A DNA stretch of 64,000 bases, taken from the NCBI GenBank assembly GCA_036346375.1, contig CM070501.1, positions 53,857,326-53,921,325 on the forward strand, in the 5' to 3' direction. A program made the position numbers and the translations under genes. Under the pieces are notes generated by a model. It searched no databases. It worked only from the letters and a program-made list of their open reading frames with translations, and had not been told where the DNA came from. Positions 10,672 through 21,936 of this stretch are shown here, one piece after another. Origin of the DNA: Guadua angustifolia. Its lineage: Eukaryota > Streptophyta > Magnoliopsida > Poales > Poaceae. The first letter of the stretch is position 1; every line of letters begins with the position of its first letter.

Positions 10672-11342
10672 TGTGTTGACGCCAAAAACGTGAAGAGGGT
10701 TTCTGGTTGCAACACACCAGACGAACACCGGGTTCAAGCGTGCGCGAGCGTGCCAATCGATTTGACCCTGCAATCGATAAGGAGAATAGTTGTAAAATTC
10801 GATCAAGCCGATCCTTGGGGTGAATCGGCTAAAAAAAATCAAGAATCAGCCCAAAAGCCGATTAGGAGGGTAAATAGACTAGTCGATTAAGACTAATCCG
10901 AGGGTAAAAGGTAGATCGATTACAAAAGGCGATGCGCAACAAAAAATGTAATAAATCAAACTGAAAAAAGCCAATGACGATCAAACAATCGGCGATACGC
11001 AACTTTATTTGATCGATGTCGACTTACAGAGGAAAGATTACAATGCTAAAAAGACTAAAAACTACAGGAAGTAGAAACTGGTAGATGTGTTGGTTCCCCT
11101 CCTTCAAGCAGCCTTGGTGCGCCTTATATACCCGCCTAGCCGATCCGAGTCCTGATCCAACACGACAACGTAGTCCGAATCGGCTTCGTAGTTTCCTACC
11201 TGGTCTCTAGTTTCCAATTGTTATCTGCACGTCATATGGGATTTTCATATGCTTATCCAAATTTCCTACAGATTCTCGGATCTTATCCAAACTCATGCTT
11301 TTCTGCCGATTCTTCTAGAAATTTCCAAAACTGGTGCAAACA
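10672..11342 (-). repeat. 5' LTR of the Tat element (complete, 671 bp)
   Basis: Begins tgtgttgac and ends gcaaaca on the plus strand, giving TG...CA ends. It aligns with the left LTR from 10814 onward. A minus-strand TATATAAGG core lies at 11122-11130, consistent with a promoter for gag-pol. The sequence is rich in the short word gccgat, as is the rest of the element. Confidence 0.93.
11122..11130 (-). promoter_or_regulatory. TATA box of the Tat 5' LTR
   Basis: The minus strand reads GGGTATATAAGGCGC within the LTR about 215 bp from the U3 end. This is a usual position and form for an LTR core promoter. The same motif is present in the left LTR at 308-316. Confidence 0.55.
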
Positions 11343-13553
11343 GAGGTGACCGGAGGCGGAGGTGGAGGCCGGGGAAGAGGAGAGAGAGGTCGAGGTAGAG
11401 GGAGAGGGGGAGGCAACTGGGACGAAGAAGATGGAGGTGGAGGCAACTGGAGCATGGGAGGCCGGTGTGGAGAGGGAGGAGAGGTGGTAACTCTACATGT
11501 TCAAGCATGAATAAAATTTAGTTATTTTTTTTCTAATATTTGTGTCTATTGTTTTAGCTTCATGCGCCTTCAACTTCTTTCCTCTCATCGCAATATTGCA
11601 AATGGACCGAACCTGGGCCAGCATGGCACGAAGCTAGCACGAATCACAAACGGACCATGCCTAGACTCGTCGAAGGTGAACCGAGCCGGCTAGGCCGTAG
11701 CGGTATGGCACGACACCCACATCTAGTCTTGCATGGCTTCATCCCTATTAGGATTGATGGCTCCATCTCATCCACATTTTGCGGTTAGATTAAACAGCAT
11801 AGGAAGAAAAACAAAGAAAGAAAGAAAGAAATAGATTCCTAGCTTAATCACCAGCCAGTCAGTTCAATCATCTTATTTTCCTCTCAGAGAAAGAATCATT
11901 CGTTTTGAGTTAGTCTGTTTGCTTGTAACATTAGCTCACCGGTGTTGCCGAGAATTTCGTCTCCGTGCAATGAACTTAATTTTAACTCTCCATGAGTCCT
12001 ACGGCGACTGACAGTGACTGCAACAGCACGAGGGAATAACACCAACATTTTGGCAGGAACCGTTCGCTCCAATGGTCACTGGACCCCCACAGCAATTGTA
12101 GTTGGTACCGCGATGTGGTGTGCATCCTCTGTCGCTGTCAGGAGAAAAATCAAATGCTTAGATGGCTGCAGCGACAACCGCAGAACCAGTTTTGTCGCTG
12201 AACTCAATGTAGAGTCGCGTTCTCATGGGCCCTACTTCGTTTATTGATTGTTAATTTGCGAAAAAAGGTAGGAGTTCCTGTTCTCCATTGTTCATTCTGT
12301 TTTGAGAACATGTACTTCACTGCCTCTAAAATACACAGTAGCTTTTTCTTCTTTTGTAGAAGAAGTATACTAAAAGTTTTGTTTGCTTGTCGTCAGCCTC
12401 AGTGATATTCTCTGCACCACCGATATTAATTTCTCCCATATCATGAACTGGTTTCCTTTCCACAACGTTGCTTTGTACCAAGCAGCCAGATTAATTTGCA
12501 TGAACGTAGACTAATTACCGATACAATGACAGATTTAGTTTGGATACAATTGTTGTCAATTAGACTGATGACTTCTCATGGAAAAAATCCAAAGATGGGA
12601 TGAATCAAATGCGTACGAGCCCCAATATTTCCTACCAACCCTTCTAATTACTCAAGATGGAGTCCATTTGTGAGGATAAGACAATGCACGGATGCTATGG
12701 TAATGGGCCAGTACATTGATCCAAACGTAGCAGGTGGCTTGTAGCGAAGAGAACTGAATGTGGATGTGGATTGGATTATGGAAACCATGCCGTCGATTGC
12801 TTGTTCATCAACTAACATGTGCTGCATCATTGTCAACCTAACTAAAGGAAAAGAAAACTAATGCATGCAATGACATGCCAAGGCCAGCTAAAAGTAATTG
12901 CGCCATGGATTTATGGGCATTTACAAATGCCATGCGTTGATTGGACTGGATCAAGAACGTTGCTGAGATGAGATGTGAGACTAATGAGGCCCAAGTTTTG
13001 TCTTGGTTATTTTTCCCCCCTTAGATTTAGAAATGGTATAAAAACTAATTGTTAACTATAAGGTATGATTTCAACTAAAATGATTGAAACTATACATTAA
13101 GACACTAAAAATTGAACAAAGGTTGGATATTTTGTATAGTCAATCTTTAGACTTAGAAGCTGTTTATACGTTGTTAACTTCATTATTCTAGCTAGTTACA
13201 TTTTTTAATTTTGGATTTTTGAGGAAGCTGCAAATTTTACACCAGAGTTGTACTCAAACATTACGGCTATTACGGTGGAATTCTCCGTTTGAATAGTACT
13301 ATGGTTTTTAGTTTCTACATTCCATGAAAGCTGCTGTAGAATCAGACTGTCTACCTATGTAACAATGCACACGCACAGTTCCCATTTCCATCGTAATTAT
13401 CATTCACTAGTATTATTTTTCCGAGAACATTCCAACCATTATTGTGGTAAGTATCAGAATCATTATTGACCGATCAAGATTTTATAAACATGATATAAGA
13501 ACAGAGATACATGAAGTAAATTCACAACTCTTTTCTCATTATTGATCTATTTT
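11343..13553. other. Intergenic DNA without a recognised gene
   Basis: A purine-rich GA/GGA tract covers 11343-11490 right next to the Tat element, and a short (gaaa)n run lies at about 11810-11835. The rest is of mixed composition with many stops in all frames. I see no domain, splice pattern or terminal repeat that I can defend. Confidence 0.5.
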
Positions 13554-14156
13554 TTGTGTGTAAAATGCGCCCTTATGCCCCACTAATATATAAGAGAAGG
13601 GCACTTTTCCTTCAGGCGAAGAAAACTAGATCTGGATTAATCTATTAGGACTATGAGTCCTAATTAGGAACCTCATAAGAGTTCGTTTAGGAAAGTATTA
13701 ACACATATATGCAATAAAAATGTTACACAACACCCCCTCTTGGACACTTATTCAACACTATATATTCTCATACCTCGTTAAAAACTCCCTTCGAAAACTG
13801 AGTGGAAAAAATGGCTAGGAGAAAAGAGTACATAGCTCGTGCATCTCATACCACTGCACATGTTGCCTCATAAAAACCTTTAATTGAGAAAAGTAGTGGG
13901 ACAAACTTAATTAAGCGAAAAAGAGTACAACATACTATCTCAAAGATGATCACATGTGAAGTTCAAATATCTTCCGTGAAAACTTCAACTGTATGAGCCT
14001 TTTCATACCTATGTCTCTCACATGCTTCTCAAACATGGAAGTCAGTAAAGTTTTGGTAAATAGATCAATTAGATTTTCACTAGTCTGAATATTCTATATT
14101 TCAATATTCCATGTCTCCTGTTGCTCATGGAAATAGAAATACTTAGGAGATATATG

Positions 14157-14471
14157 CTATGTTATATTCGTCTTGATATAACTGCTTTTCATTTGTGCAA
14201 TGTGTGCTACATTATGCCCATGGATAATCATGGGGATTTTATCCACCTTTACACCACGTGACTCTTTGATACAATAAATCAATCTTCTAAGCCAAATACA
14301 CTCACAAGTCATCTCATATAGTGCAATTACATCAAAATGTTTAGTTGACGTAACAATTATTGACTGCTTCGTTAATTTCCAAGAAATCACAATTTTTCCG
14401 CTTAGAAAGACATCCAATCTGACATCTAGCATTATGGGGATCAGATAAACAGCCAACATCGAAGTAACCAC
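14157..14471 (-). pseudogene. Copia RNase H fragment
   Basis: The frame contains GKIVISWKLTKQSIIVTSTK, HFDVIALYEMTCECIWLRRL and HNVAHIAQMKSSYIKTNIT. These are the standard copia RNase H blocks (ISWxSTKQ, AExxALxExxxExxWLR, NxAxIAQxKxxYIK). It is a decayed coding remnant; the catalytic Glu of the AE block is replaced (HFDV). It lies downstream of the RT fragment with the expected spacing. Confidence 0.8.
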
Positions 14472-14629
14472 TTACTTGATATCTTGACCTTTTTTGGTAA
14501 AATAGTCTAAGATCCACCGGACCTTTTAGATACCTGGAAATGTGTCAAGCTTGGTAAAATCGGCAAGGTATAGAAAAGCACCAATAGCACTCAAATATGG
14601 AGTCTCCGGTCCCAATACATCCTAATCTT

Positions 14630-15043
14630 CTAGCCTAGGACCATGAATCTTTCTCTATATCTAATATGTGTACTAAGTGGTTTTACTTCATTATGAGAAA
14701 AATTCTCCAATATTTTGGTGTAAATAACTTGGTGCAAGAATGTACCACCAGTCAGATTATCAATCTGTAACCCGAGACAAAATCTAGCTTCACTCAAATC
14801 TTTTATCTCGAACCCTATCTTTAAGTATGGGTTAACTTTGATGACATCCTCATTGGATATAATGACATTCAAATCATCTACATACACTGAAATAATACAT
14901 AATCCCATCCCGTATTTCTTTCTAAACACACGTGAACCTATATCATTGTTGACATGTCCATTTATCAAAAAGAATTCACTCTGTCGGTTGTAGTACATAC
15001 AACCAAACTGCTTTAGTCTATATATCGATCTTTTCAATTTCAC
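14630..15043 (-). pseudogene. Copia reverse transcriptase fragment
   Basis: The frame begins KLKRSIYRLKQFGCMYYNR (LKxSLYGLKQ block), carries the catalytic ISVYVDDLNVIISN (YVDD) and continues FEIKDLSEARFCLGLQIDNL, all typical copia RT. The 5' half of RT is absent. A stop precedes the RNase H part. No activity is expected. Confidence 0.88.
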
Positions 15044-15050
15044 TCAGACT

Positions 15051-17055
15051 CCTCTCCGATCAGGCGCTATCCCTAGCTCCGACAACCGAAGGCGGCCAGC
15101 GGCCCTGTGTGCACGGCACAGCCACGCGGCGATGCATCCTGAGCTCGGTTCGGCTCAGCTCAGGCGGTGCGGTGTCACTTGCCCGCCCATGCATGGGGTG
15201 CATCGGCGGTGACTTGTTAGTGTTCTCTCTCAGTGGAACGTAGTGGCGACATGTTGCCGCCGCACAGGCGAGGAAACTGACGACAGGGATCTAGCCAACC
15301 CGTGCTCATGGCACGGCCGCAGCGACGGTTCGGCGGGTCACGCACACGACACGTTGACCTTGACGCCTGCCTAGTTGAGTCCCGCACATGGCGGTGACAA
15401 CGACGTATTAGGCTCGGCCGACTCAGCGGATCGACCAATGGCTACTCCTGGCGTCTCGCCGCGGCGAGATGTTAGCGACACTGACTTCACTCTTCGTTTT
15501 TCCTGAGATTTAGCTCACGAATGCGATAGATTTGCTCTTGGACGTTATTGAGTTGCCGATGGTTGGTAACTGTTCGTTGTTCTGCCTTTAGGTGGCATTA
15601 AGGTTAGCTTTCTGTTCTGCCTTTAGGTGGCATGTAGGTTAGCTTAACCCCTTCCCTATGGCATGGGAGAACTCACATTCTTCTCCTCTTTGCTCCTTGC
15701 AGGGCTTTACTTAGATGCCTTTCTGGATCAAGATATTTGTTGTGAACTCTTACTCTCTGTTGAACCCGAACAATGGCAGGGCAACTGGTTGACTATAAAT
15801 GATAGAGAAAAAACAACTGCATTCAATGACCGATTCGAATCCAAAAGCAATTCACACTTTCCTAGGGTCATGCACAAAAGATAAGAGCTCACCAAGACAA
15901 CTTTCAGTCTTTGACACTGCCATAACATATTCGTAGTAGTACAATTGTTTAAAGCACGCAATTTCTTTGTGATTGAATGGTGAGCAGTAGTGAGCAAGGT
16001 GCAACTGCAAGATCACCTGGGAATGAAGAGAGACCCCTAATCAGGCGATTGCCACACTAGTCGAACTGAGCAAATTGTGGTCAATCATTGCATAACGATA
16101 GCGGGAACATACAAATCATAATAATCAGGGGCAGGAATACACCACCTAGCATGATCAACCCCGAGAAACCAGTCGCATCAGTGGACTGTTCAACTCATTT
16201 CAGCATCCACCTCCCAAAATTCATCATAAGAAATGCATTCTTCACATCGGGAAAATATATCAGGAGAGGAAATGGATCTTTTCAACCATTCTTTTTCCGC
16301 CCTCAATAATTCTTTTATCTACTAGTTCAGATTATTCGAGTAGTCCTAGTTAAAGTATGTTCCACAGGTTTACCTGCAAAACACATTGACACTACTTAGA
16401 TCGACAATAATTTCCCTTATCCTGACCACGCTGTTGGACATGTTCCCTTGCAGAATAAGACAATACAACATTAGGCAAACATTGCAACAATATGAAGTTG
16501 TATATTATGGATAATATGCATGCTATTTGCATGACACATCACAAACTGAAGTTTGACACCAACCTGACTGGAAAACCAACTGGCATAACGACCTAGAACG
16601 GACATTGAAAAAGAACTCTTTAACTTAAGTTGACCTTATGATTTGCCTGTGGAGCCGAAACGGTGAAAATGTAGCTATTGAAAAGAAAACGTCGGCCATG
16701 ATCACTTAAGAGACGGCAAATAGAACCAAACAAAAATCTTAATTCTTTCGTTCCAGGATGCCTACAGCACGATGAAGGCACAGAGCTTCTAGAAAAGGTT
16801 GCAACTGCAATTTCGTGAGCCTACTATATGCAATCCTGATTACTCGCATTGTTCATACAATGGTATACAGTAGCAGGGCGGTTAATGTTTTAAGCATTGA
16901 CAGCCCAACAAGGAATTAAAAATGTTAGCCAGAAGAGCAGGCAATAATGGGAATGACACGCACTAGGGAAGTCTTCAGCAGCACAAGAATGGAGGAAGGA
17001 GTGGTGCTTCGATGGTGGTGGTGGTGCATAGCCGCCACCAGCCAGCCAGTACCAA
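15051..17055. other. Intergenic DNA without a recognised gene
   Basis: A GC-rich stretch at 15050-15480 abuts the copia remnant and looks foreign to its AT-rich surroundings. A 37-bp-scale direct duplication (ttctgcctttaggtggcat) lies at about 15577-15651. Short open frames at 15663-15884 and 16947-17246 show no domain or splice support. Confidence 0.45.
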
Positions 17056-17231
17056 TGTTACTTGGACACGGACATGAGAGTTGGAATCCGACTCGAATTC
17101 AGGTGTCCGATTCGATAAAAAAATTGGATATGGAAAATACTACTCGGAATCAGACACGGGTGTCGAAATCCGACTCGGATTCGAGGTGTCCGATTCAGCA
17201 AATTCTTTTGGACACGGATGTCCAAGTAACA
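17056..17231. mobile_element. Small MITE with TGTTACTTGGACA termini
   Basis: The ends are inverted: tgttacttggacac on the left and tgtccaagtaaca on the right. The interior repeats the word tccgattc/ggtgtccga several times. No target duplication is clear. Confidence 0.5.
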
Positions 17232-17351
17232 CTTGGCCACAGGTGATGGTGAAATGTGAATGGTGGTGCTTGCGGATTGATAATGGAGAGGCAAGTGGTA
17301 GTATTTGCAATGCAACAGAAATTAATGATAAACAAGGAAAGCAAACTCTCA

Positions 17352-17697
17352 GGCCCTGTTTGGCAACAAGGTTTTGTAAAACCATAGTTTTGCAAAACCA
17401 TGGTTTGGGAATTATCTTGGCATAAAAAACATGGTTTTACCAAACCCCATTAAAACCATGGTTTTCTTGGAACTCTCAACTGTTTGGCTACAAAGTTTTG
17501 GGAGTTGTTTTGGTGCCAGCGCTCAAAAAAATTTGCCCAAGACCAAAATTTCCAAAACAGAGAAAAAACCATGGTTTTTAAAACAGAGTTTTTTGAAGGG
17601 CTAACAAACACCTCTTGGTTTCTAAAACAGAGTTTTTTTTTCTAAAACCATGGTTTTGTCTAGAAACTATGAAAAAATCTTGTTGCCAAACAGGCCC
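17352..17697. mobile_element. Tourist-like MITE with TCA target duplication
   Basis: Terminal inverted repeats ggccctgtttggcaacaag and cttgttgccaaacaggccc are flanked on both sides by TCA (17349-17351 and 17698-17700). GGCCCTGTTTGG ends with a 3-bp target are typical of Tourist/PIF-Harbinger MITEs. The interior carries several copies of the palindrome AAAACCATGGTTTT. Confidence 0.85.
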
Positions 17698-17700
17698 TCA

Positions 17701-18744
17701 GTGTCCAAACTTGGAACAAGAGTCGTTGCAAGGTTGTATGAAGCATATGCTTAGTTGTTCCATTGTTTCCACTTTCCAGATGAGTAGTTGGTGAACTAGT
17801 GATTTTCATCAACCTAAATACTGCAAGGAAAAAACATTAAAAGTTCAAATTGGAGGGCGGGCGATGGACATTTAACCATAGCAGAAATCTAGTATTTCTA
17901 CGCAATAGATTAATGTTCATCGGCTGTATCATGGTATTATTTGGAATCCTCTTGGCATAGAAGGCTAACGACAGAGGTCAACTGTTATGCCTGAAACCAT
18001 GTTATCCTACAAAACGGTGTTGTAACTTGTAAGCATGTATGTAACCACTTCAAAGCAACCAACCTAAAGGGAAACATAGTTGTAGGCTAGTTTTTAGATC
18101 GGAGACCTTAAGAATAAGGTCCGGCTTTAATTGAAAGCCAAAATATGTCTTTTACAGAGTACTGAAAGAAAACTAGGTACTAGGACTCGAGATCGTGGAG
18201 GAATTGACGCCAATCGCACGAAGATTCGCTCGGGTTGATGAAACCCTAGATCTCCTTTTCTCCTCTCTCTATCTCCATCCTCCCCACCTCACCTCCTTTC
18301 GGGCTCGAATTTTAGCTGCTCAAGCTCAACAATGACGGCAGGGTTAGAATGTCAGCTATATATTTGTAGGCTTGTGGCCGAATTGTGATCGAAATACGAC
18401 ACCAGTACGACGATCACAACTTGGCAAGTCTTAAAATTAAAACTCCGTATGGCATGTGATGTGAATTTCAGAAATCAATTAAAGGACATGGTGCGCCACC
18501 AATCAGTTCGTAGTAAAGCAGCAGTGGAAGTAAGAAGTTAACACGATTGAAGCTTTAATACGCAGGGCCTAGAGGATCTCACTATCATCAGACACAATTA
18601 GGAAGCACCAATTGTGTGCTTCTTTGATGCCGAAGGCATGGCTTCATCTTGTGCCTATCAAGGGTTTCGTCGAACATCTCATCGGCATCAGCTGATCAGC
18701 ATACAAGTATGCTTTCTCCGTTGCTCACCTCGAGAGCTCAAACC
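17701..18744. other. Intergenic DNA without a recognised gene
   Basis: Mixed-composition DNA with no supported frame, terminal repeat or array. Several short AT-rich tracts are present. Confidence 0.4.
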
Positions 18745-19024
18745 TACGAGTCTTTTTAGCTTATAGTTTAAAATTAGATTTTTAGCTTAAATAGCTTAAA
18801 AGTTATTGGCTTTTATATATGATAGAGGTGGGTAATTTTATCTAACTTTAGTGTTATCAGTCTAAAATCAACCATCAATAAGCTAAAAAATTCTCTCTTC
18901 AGTGGCTTTTGGCTTTTAGTTATATGGAGGGTTATGCCTTTTGAAAAGCTCAAATAAAAAACTACTCGTTTATTTAGGCTTTATTTTTTTAAACCGGTGA
19001 AAAAGCTCAAACAAAAAGGACCTT
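18745..19024. repeat. Dispersed AT-rich repeat, family R1, copy 1
   Basis: The stretch from agtctttttagcttatag to gaaaaagctcaaacaaaaagg is matched over its length by 52482-53135, apart from an insertion there. Shared internal words include aatcaaccatcaataagc and gtggctttt. It resembles a non-autonomous DNA transposon; termini and target duplications are not resolved. Confidence 0.55.
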
Positions 19025-19161
19025 AATCAAACGAGTATCGGTACAATTTGAGGTTGAGCCCACTTGGCAACCTCTCATAGTCTCATTATTCTCCTCCATG
19101 TACGACAGATCCCAAGGCCGTTGACGCCCGAGGAGGCCACGACTGCATCCATACGACACAC

Positions 19162-19452
19162 TCTCCAGCAGCACCGTCACGCACAGCAACACGGGCAGAT
19201 GCACGAGATCGGCAGCCTGCAAATTTAATGCCACCAAATCAATCTCATCATACACCGTCAAGATGCATGTTGCTAATGGCTAGCACTACATAGTAAGTTC
19301 AAAACGAGAGAGAGAGATTTGAGGGAAGAAGAAGAAGGTACCTGACGATCCAGATGATGGCGCCGACGAAGGAGACGAGGACGGCGAGGAGCGCGAAGGG
19401 CAGGCCGAGCAGCCACCCGATGGGCCGGCAGTCGCCGTCGCCGCAGCAGCAT
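19162..19452 (-). pseudogene. TAXIMIN-like pseudogene (truncated, frameshifted copy)
   Basis: Exon 1 (19342-19452) matches the intact copy, but two bases are missing right after the ATG, so the frame becomes MLLRRRRLP instead of MCCCGDGDCRP. Exon 2 (19162-19216) keeps the acceptor and the start of the Cys-rich segment, but it has lost one base in the TGC TTG TGC run and then leaves homology after VLLE-equivalent codons. The conserved C-terminus ending KIPC is therefore absent. The intron and splice sites are kept. It is a duplication by-product and cannot make the peptide. Confidence 0.8.
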
Positions 19453-19867
19453 CTTCGATCTCTCGCGCGGTCTCCGACGTGCGCGCTAGGCGAACAAACA
19501 AGCTAGGCTCTCGATCGATCTCCGGTCAATGCTGTGGTTGGTTGGTTGGTGGGCGTAGAAAACGAATTACGGGCCGGGGGGATTATGGAGTATACGAAGA
19601 CTTGAATATGCGCTGTTTCGAGGTCGCTTTGTGGTAAAACGAGCAAGACAAACAAAGCAGCGGGCAGACGGCAGCGACGAGATCTGTGGTGCGACGTCAG
19701 TGTTTGACCGCTGAAGAAGCAATTTCACCTGCGGGATACGGGACGACGCCAGCGCTCGCGGACGCGTAGCGGCGCGCGCCGGGTTTGGCTGGTTTAGCCT
19801 GGATCAGGGGCGTACGCGTACCCAGGGGCTAAAGTCACCTTCAGTCTCCGGATCTTAAGTATCCTTC

Positions 19868-20100
19868 AGGGTCTGCTCAATAGAAATTTCAGTATTCTAA
19901 ATTTTATTTCGAATTTAAAACTTATAGATTAAATTAAAGTCAATTAAATTTATATTTTTGCTTAAAATGTAAACAAGATGATACATCTAAACACTTTTAA
20001 TATACTCATACTTTCAATTCCACCTGAATTAGTGAAGTTTAGTAATACCCAACTCCAACCGGATCTCAGAGAAATGAGTTCTACCAAACACACCCTTAAG
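19868..20100. mobile_element. MITE family M1, copy in left duplication
   Basis: The right end is accaaacacaccctta; the left end is a decayed agggtctgctcaat. The better-preserved copy at 21650-21872 has agggtctgtttgatgg, so inverted ends of form AGGGTNTGTTTGRT are inferred. A third copy lies at 37860-38095. Confidence 0.55.
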
Positions 20101-20520
20101 ATCGCTGCTTATTTTGATGACTTTGCTTGTTGCTTACACAACTAAAACTCGAATCTTAAACATGGGCCTCGTGTAATGGGCCCGTAGGATGCTCGACTTT
20201 GGCAGGCTTAGATACACTAGAGTGGAAACTAACATAGTTCCAACGAACGGAGTTAACTGGCACTCACGATTTAATTAAGTCAGAATCGCAATCAACATCA
20301 AACCACAGAGACAGTAGGCATCCACGTTCCACAGCCACCGATAATCGGTAAGACCAGGCGCCGAAACTGACGGACACAGAACTCTAATTAACCAGCTGCT
20401 AACTATTTTACTAGAATTCATAAGTCACAACCCATCGTATATCCAGATGGAATCACAGAAACGAGCCAAAAGGGGTGGAAGAAAAGGAATCATCAATTAA
20501 CACATATATAGGCTATATTT

Positions 20521-20756
20521 TGTGCAATTATCCATATGTGTGCAAGCGTGCAATCAAACAATCTGGAGCACTCAATCTATATCCAACGCTGGTTGCTAGT
20601 AGAGGTGTTCAGTAAATTTTGGGCAAAGAGAGAAGAGATGGAGGGTGAGGTGGGAGGGTTTAAATGTAAAAACAGCAGCTAACGTTGGATATAGATTGGT
20701 TGCTTTAGATCGTTTGATTGCACGTTTACATATATATATATATAAGTGATTGCACA
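20521..20756. mobile_element. MITE with TGTGCAAT termini between the TAXIMIN copies
   Basis: Long imperfect inverted arms: gtgcaatcaaacaatct ... caatctatatccaacg on the left and cgttggatatagattgg ... cgtttgattgcac on the right, with outer ends tgtgcaatta and tgattgcaca. The right arm contains a (ta)n tract. It lies in the gap between the two duplicated TAXIMIN segments. Confidence 0.65.
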
Positions 20757-20859
20757 TGATACTTCTTCATCGAAACTTATGTACACCAAGCAATGATCTG
20801 TGGATATGCACCACCAACTAAGACATGAGCGAGCGAGCGAGCCTAGTCAACGGCCGGGA

Positions 20860-21223
20860 TCAACAAGGTATCTTTGTGGTGAACCACGTCATGACGTGGA
20901 GCGGCGCCTTCACGAGCTCCGCCGCCGCCTCCAGCAGCACCGTCACGCACAAGCAACACGGGCAGATGCACGAGATCGGCAGCCTGCAAATTTAATGCCA
21001 CCAAATCAATCTCATCATACACCGTCAAGATGCATGTTGCTAATGGCTAGCACTACATAGTAAGTTCAAAACGAGAGAGAGAGAGATTTGAGGGAAGAAG
21101 AAGAAGGTACCCGACGATCCAGATGATGGCGCCGACGAAGGAGACGAGGACGGCGAGGAGCGCGAAGGGCAGGCCGAGCAGCCACCCGATGGGCCGGCAG
21201 TCGCCGTCGCCGCAGCAGCACAT
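20860..21223 (-). CDS. TAXIMIN-type signalling peptide, two exons
   Basis: Exon 1 is 21223-21111 and exon 2 is 20983-20860, with a 127-bp GT-AG intron (phase 2). The 78-residue product starts MCCCGDGDCRPIGWLLGLPF, followed by a hydrophobic stretch (residues 20-37), a Cys block SCICPCCLC, then a helix and the C-terminus VMTWFTTKIPC. CRPxGxLLGLPFA, the CxCPCC block and the terminal IPC are the marks of plant TAXIMIN peptides, which act in the secretory pathway and affect specialised metabolism and organ separation. The length is typical of the family. A directly duplicated, broken copy lies 1.8 kb to the left. Start chosen because the family begins just before GDCRP. Function inferred from family only. 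Confidence 0.85.
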
Positions 21224-21936
21224 CTTCGATCTCTCTCGCGCGGTCTCCGACGTGCGCGCTAGGCGAACAAACAAGCTAGGCTCTCGATCGATCTCTCCGG
21301 TCAATGCTGTGGTTGGTTGGTTGGTGGGCGTAGAAAACGAATTACGGGCCGGGGGGGATTATGGAGTATACGAAGACTTGAATATGCGCTGTTTCGAGGT
21401 CGCTTTCTGGTGGTAAAACGAGCAAGACAAACAAAGCAGCGGGCAGACGGCAGCGACGAGATCTGTGGTGCGACGTCAGTGTTTGACCGCTGAAGAAGCA
21501 ATTTCACCTGCGGGATACGTGACGACGCCAGCGCTCGCGGACGCGTAGCGGCGCGCGCCGGGTTTGGTTGGTTTAGCCTGGATCAGGGGCGTACGCGTAC
21601 CCAGGGGGCTAAAGTCACCTTCAGTCTCCGGATCTTAAGTATCCTTCAGGGTCTGTTTGATGGAGAAATTCATATCTTTATTTGAAATTTAAAACTTATA
21701 GATTAAATTAAAAGTGAATTAAATTTATATTTTTGTCTAAAATATAAACAAGATGATACATCTAAACACTTTTAATATACTCATAGCTTCAATTCCACGG
21801 ATTTAGTGAAGCTAGTAATACCTAACTCCATTGGATCTGGTAGAGTTGGAGTTCTACCAAACACACCTTTAGTATCGTTGCTTATTTTGATGACTTTGCT
21901 TGTTGCTTACACAACTAAACTCGAATCTTAAACACA
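20928..21936. repeat. Direct duplication of the TAXIMIN locus, right copy
   Basis: Partner of 19162-20166. It contains the intact gene, its upstream region (21224-21650) and a MITE. The upstream region holds a short ggttggttggttgg run at about 21310 and a run of G at 21350-21356. Confidence 0.9.
21650..21872. mobile_element. MITE family M1, copy in right duplication
   Basis: Ends agggtctgtttgatgg and ctaccaaacacaccttt are inverted. The sequence matches 19868-20100 and 37860-38095. The presence of M1 in both duplicated segments shows it was there before the duplication. Confidence 0.65.

Larger units (their letters stand above)
1..11342 (-). mobile_element. Ty3/gypsy LTR retrotransposon, Tat lineage, 5' end at right; cut by window edge
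   Basis: Direct repeats at 1-521 and 10672-11342 flank a 10.1 kb interior. A primer binding site lies inside the right LTR and a polypurine tract inside the left one, so the element reads right to left. Order on the minus strand is gag, protease, RT, RNase H, a second RNase H, integrase. The second (archaeal-type) RNase H after the RT-linked one is the known hallmark of the Tat lineage (Retand, Grande, RIRE2, Ogre relatives). Frameshifts and stops break gag-pol, so the copy is not autonomous. About 142 bp of the left LTR fall outside the window, so only the right flank (gaggt) of the target duplication is visible. Confidence 0.95.
13554..15050 (-). mobile_element. Ty1/copia retrotransposon remnant (3' half)
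   Basis: On the minus strand copia RT and RNase H pieces are followed by a polypyrimidine/polypurine site (caccccctctt on the plus strand at 13731-13741) and then by an LTR-like end at about 13732 (acacaaca). A TATA-like atatataag near 13585-13593 may belong to this LTR. The left LTR edge is uncertain. Homology stops sharply at about 15050, where GC-rich unrelated DNA begins, so gag, protease, integrase and the 5' LTR are missing. Confidence 0.8.
19162..20166. repeat. Direct duplication of the TAXIMIN locus, left copy
   Basis: Near-identical to 20928-21936. It starts inside exon 2 of the TAXIMIN gene (ctccagcagcaccgtcacgc) and ends at the shared tail actcgaatcttaaaca. It includes exon 1, the intron, the upstream region and a MITE. 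Copies differ by small indels. Confidence 0.9.

Noticed and set aside
11293..11508. 71-codon Leu/Pro-rich minus-strand frame
   Set aside because: Crosses the LTR edge into a GA-rich tract; composition artefact.
16947..17246. 99-codon frame with repeated SDS-type residues
   Set aside because: Overlaps a small MITE with repeated ccgattc words; frames on both strands reflect that repeat.
20800..21060. 86-codon plus-strand frame at the TAXIMIN locus
   Set aside because: Lies opposite exon 2 and intron of the TAXIMIN gene, whose splice sites and family motifs are clear.
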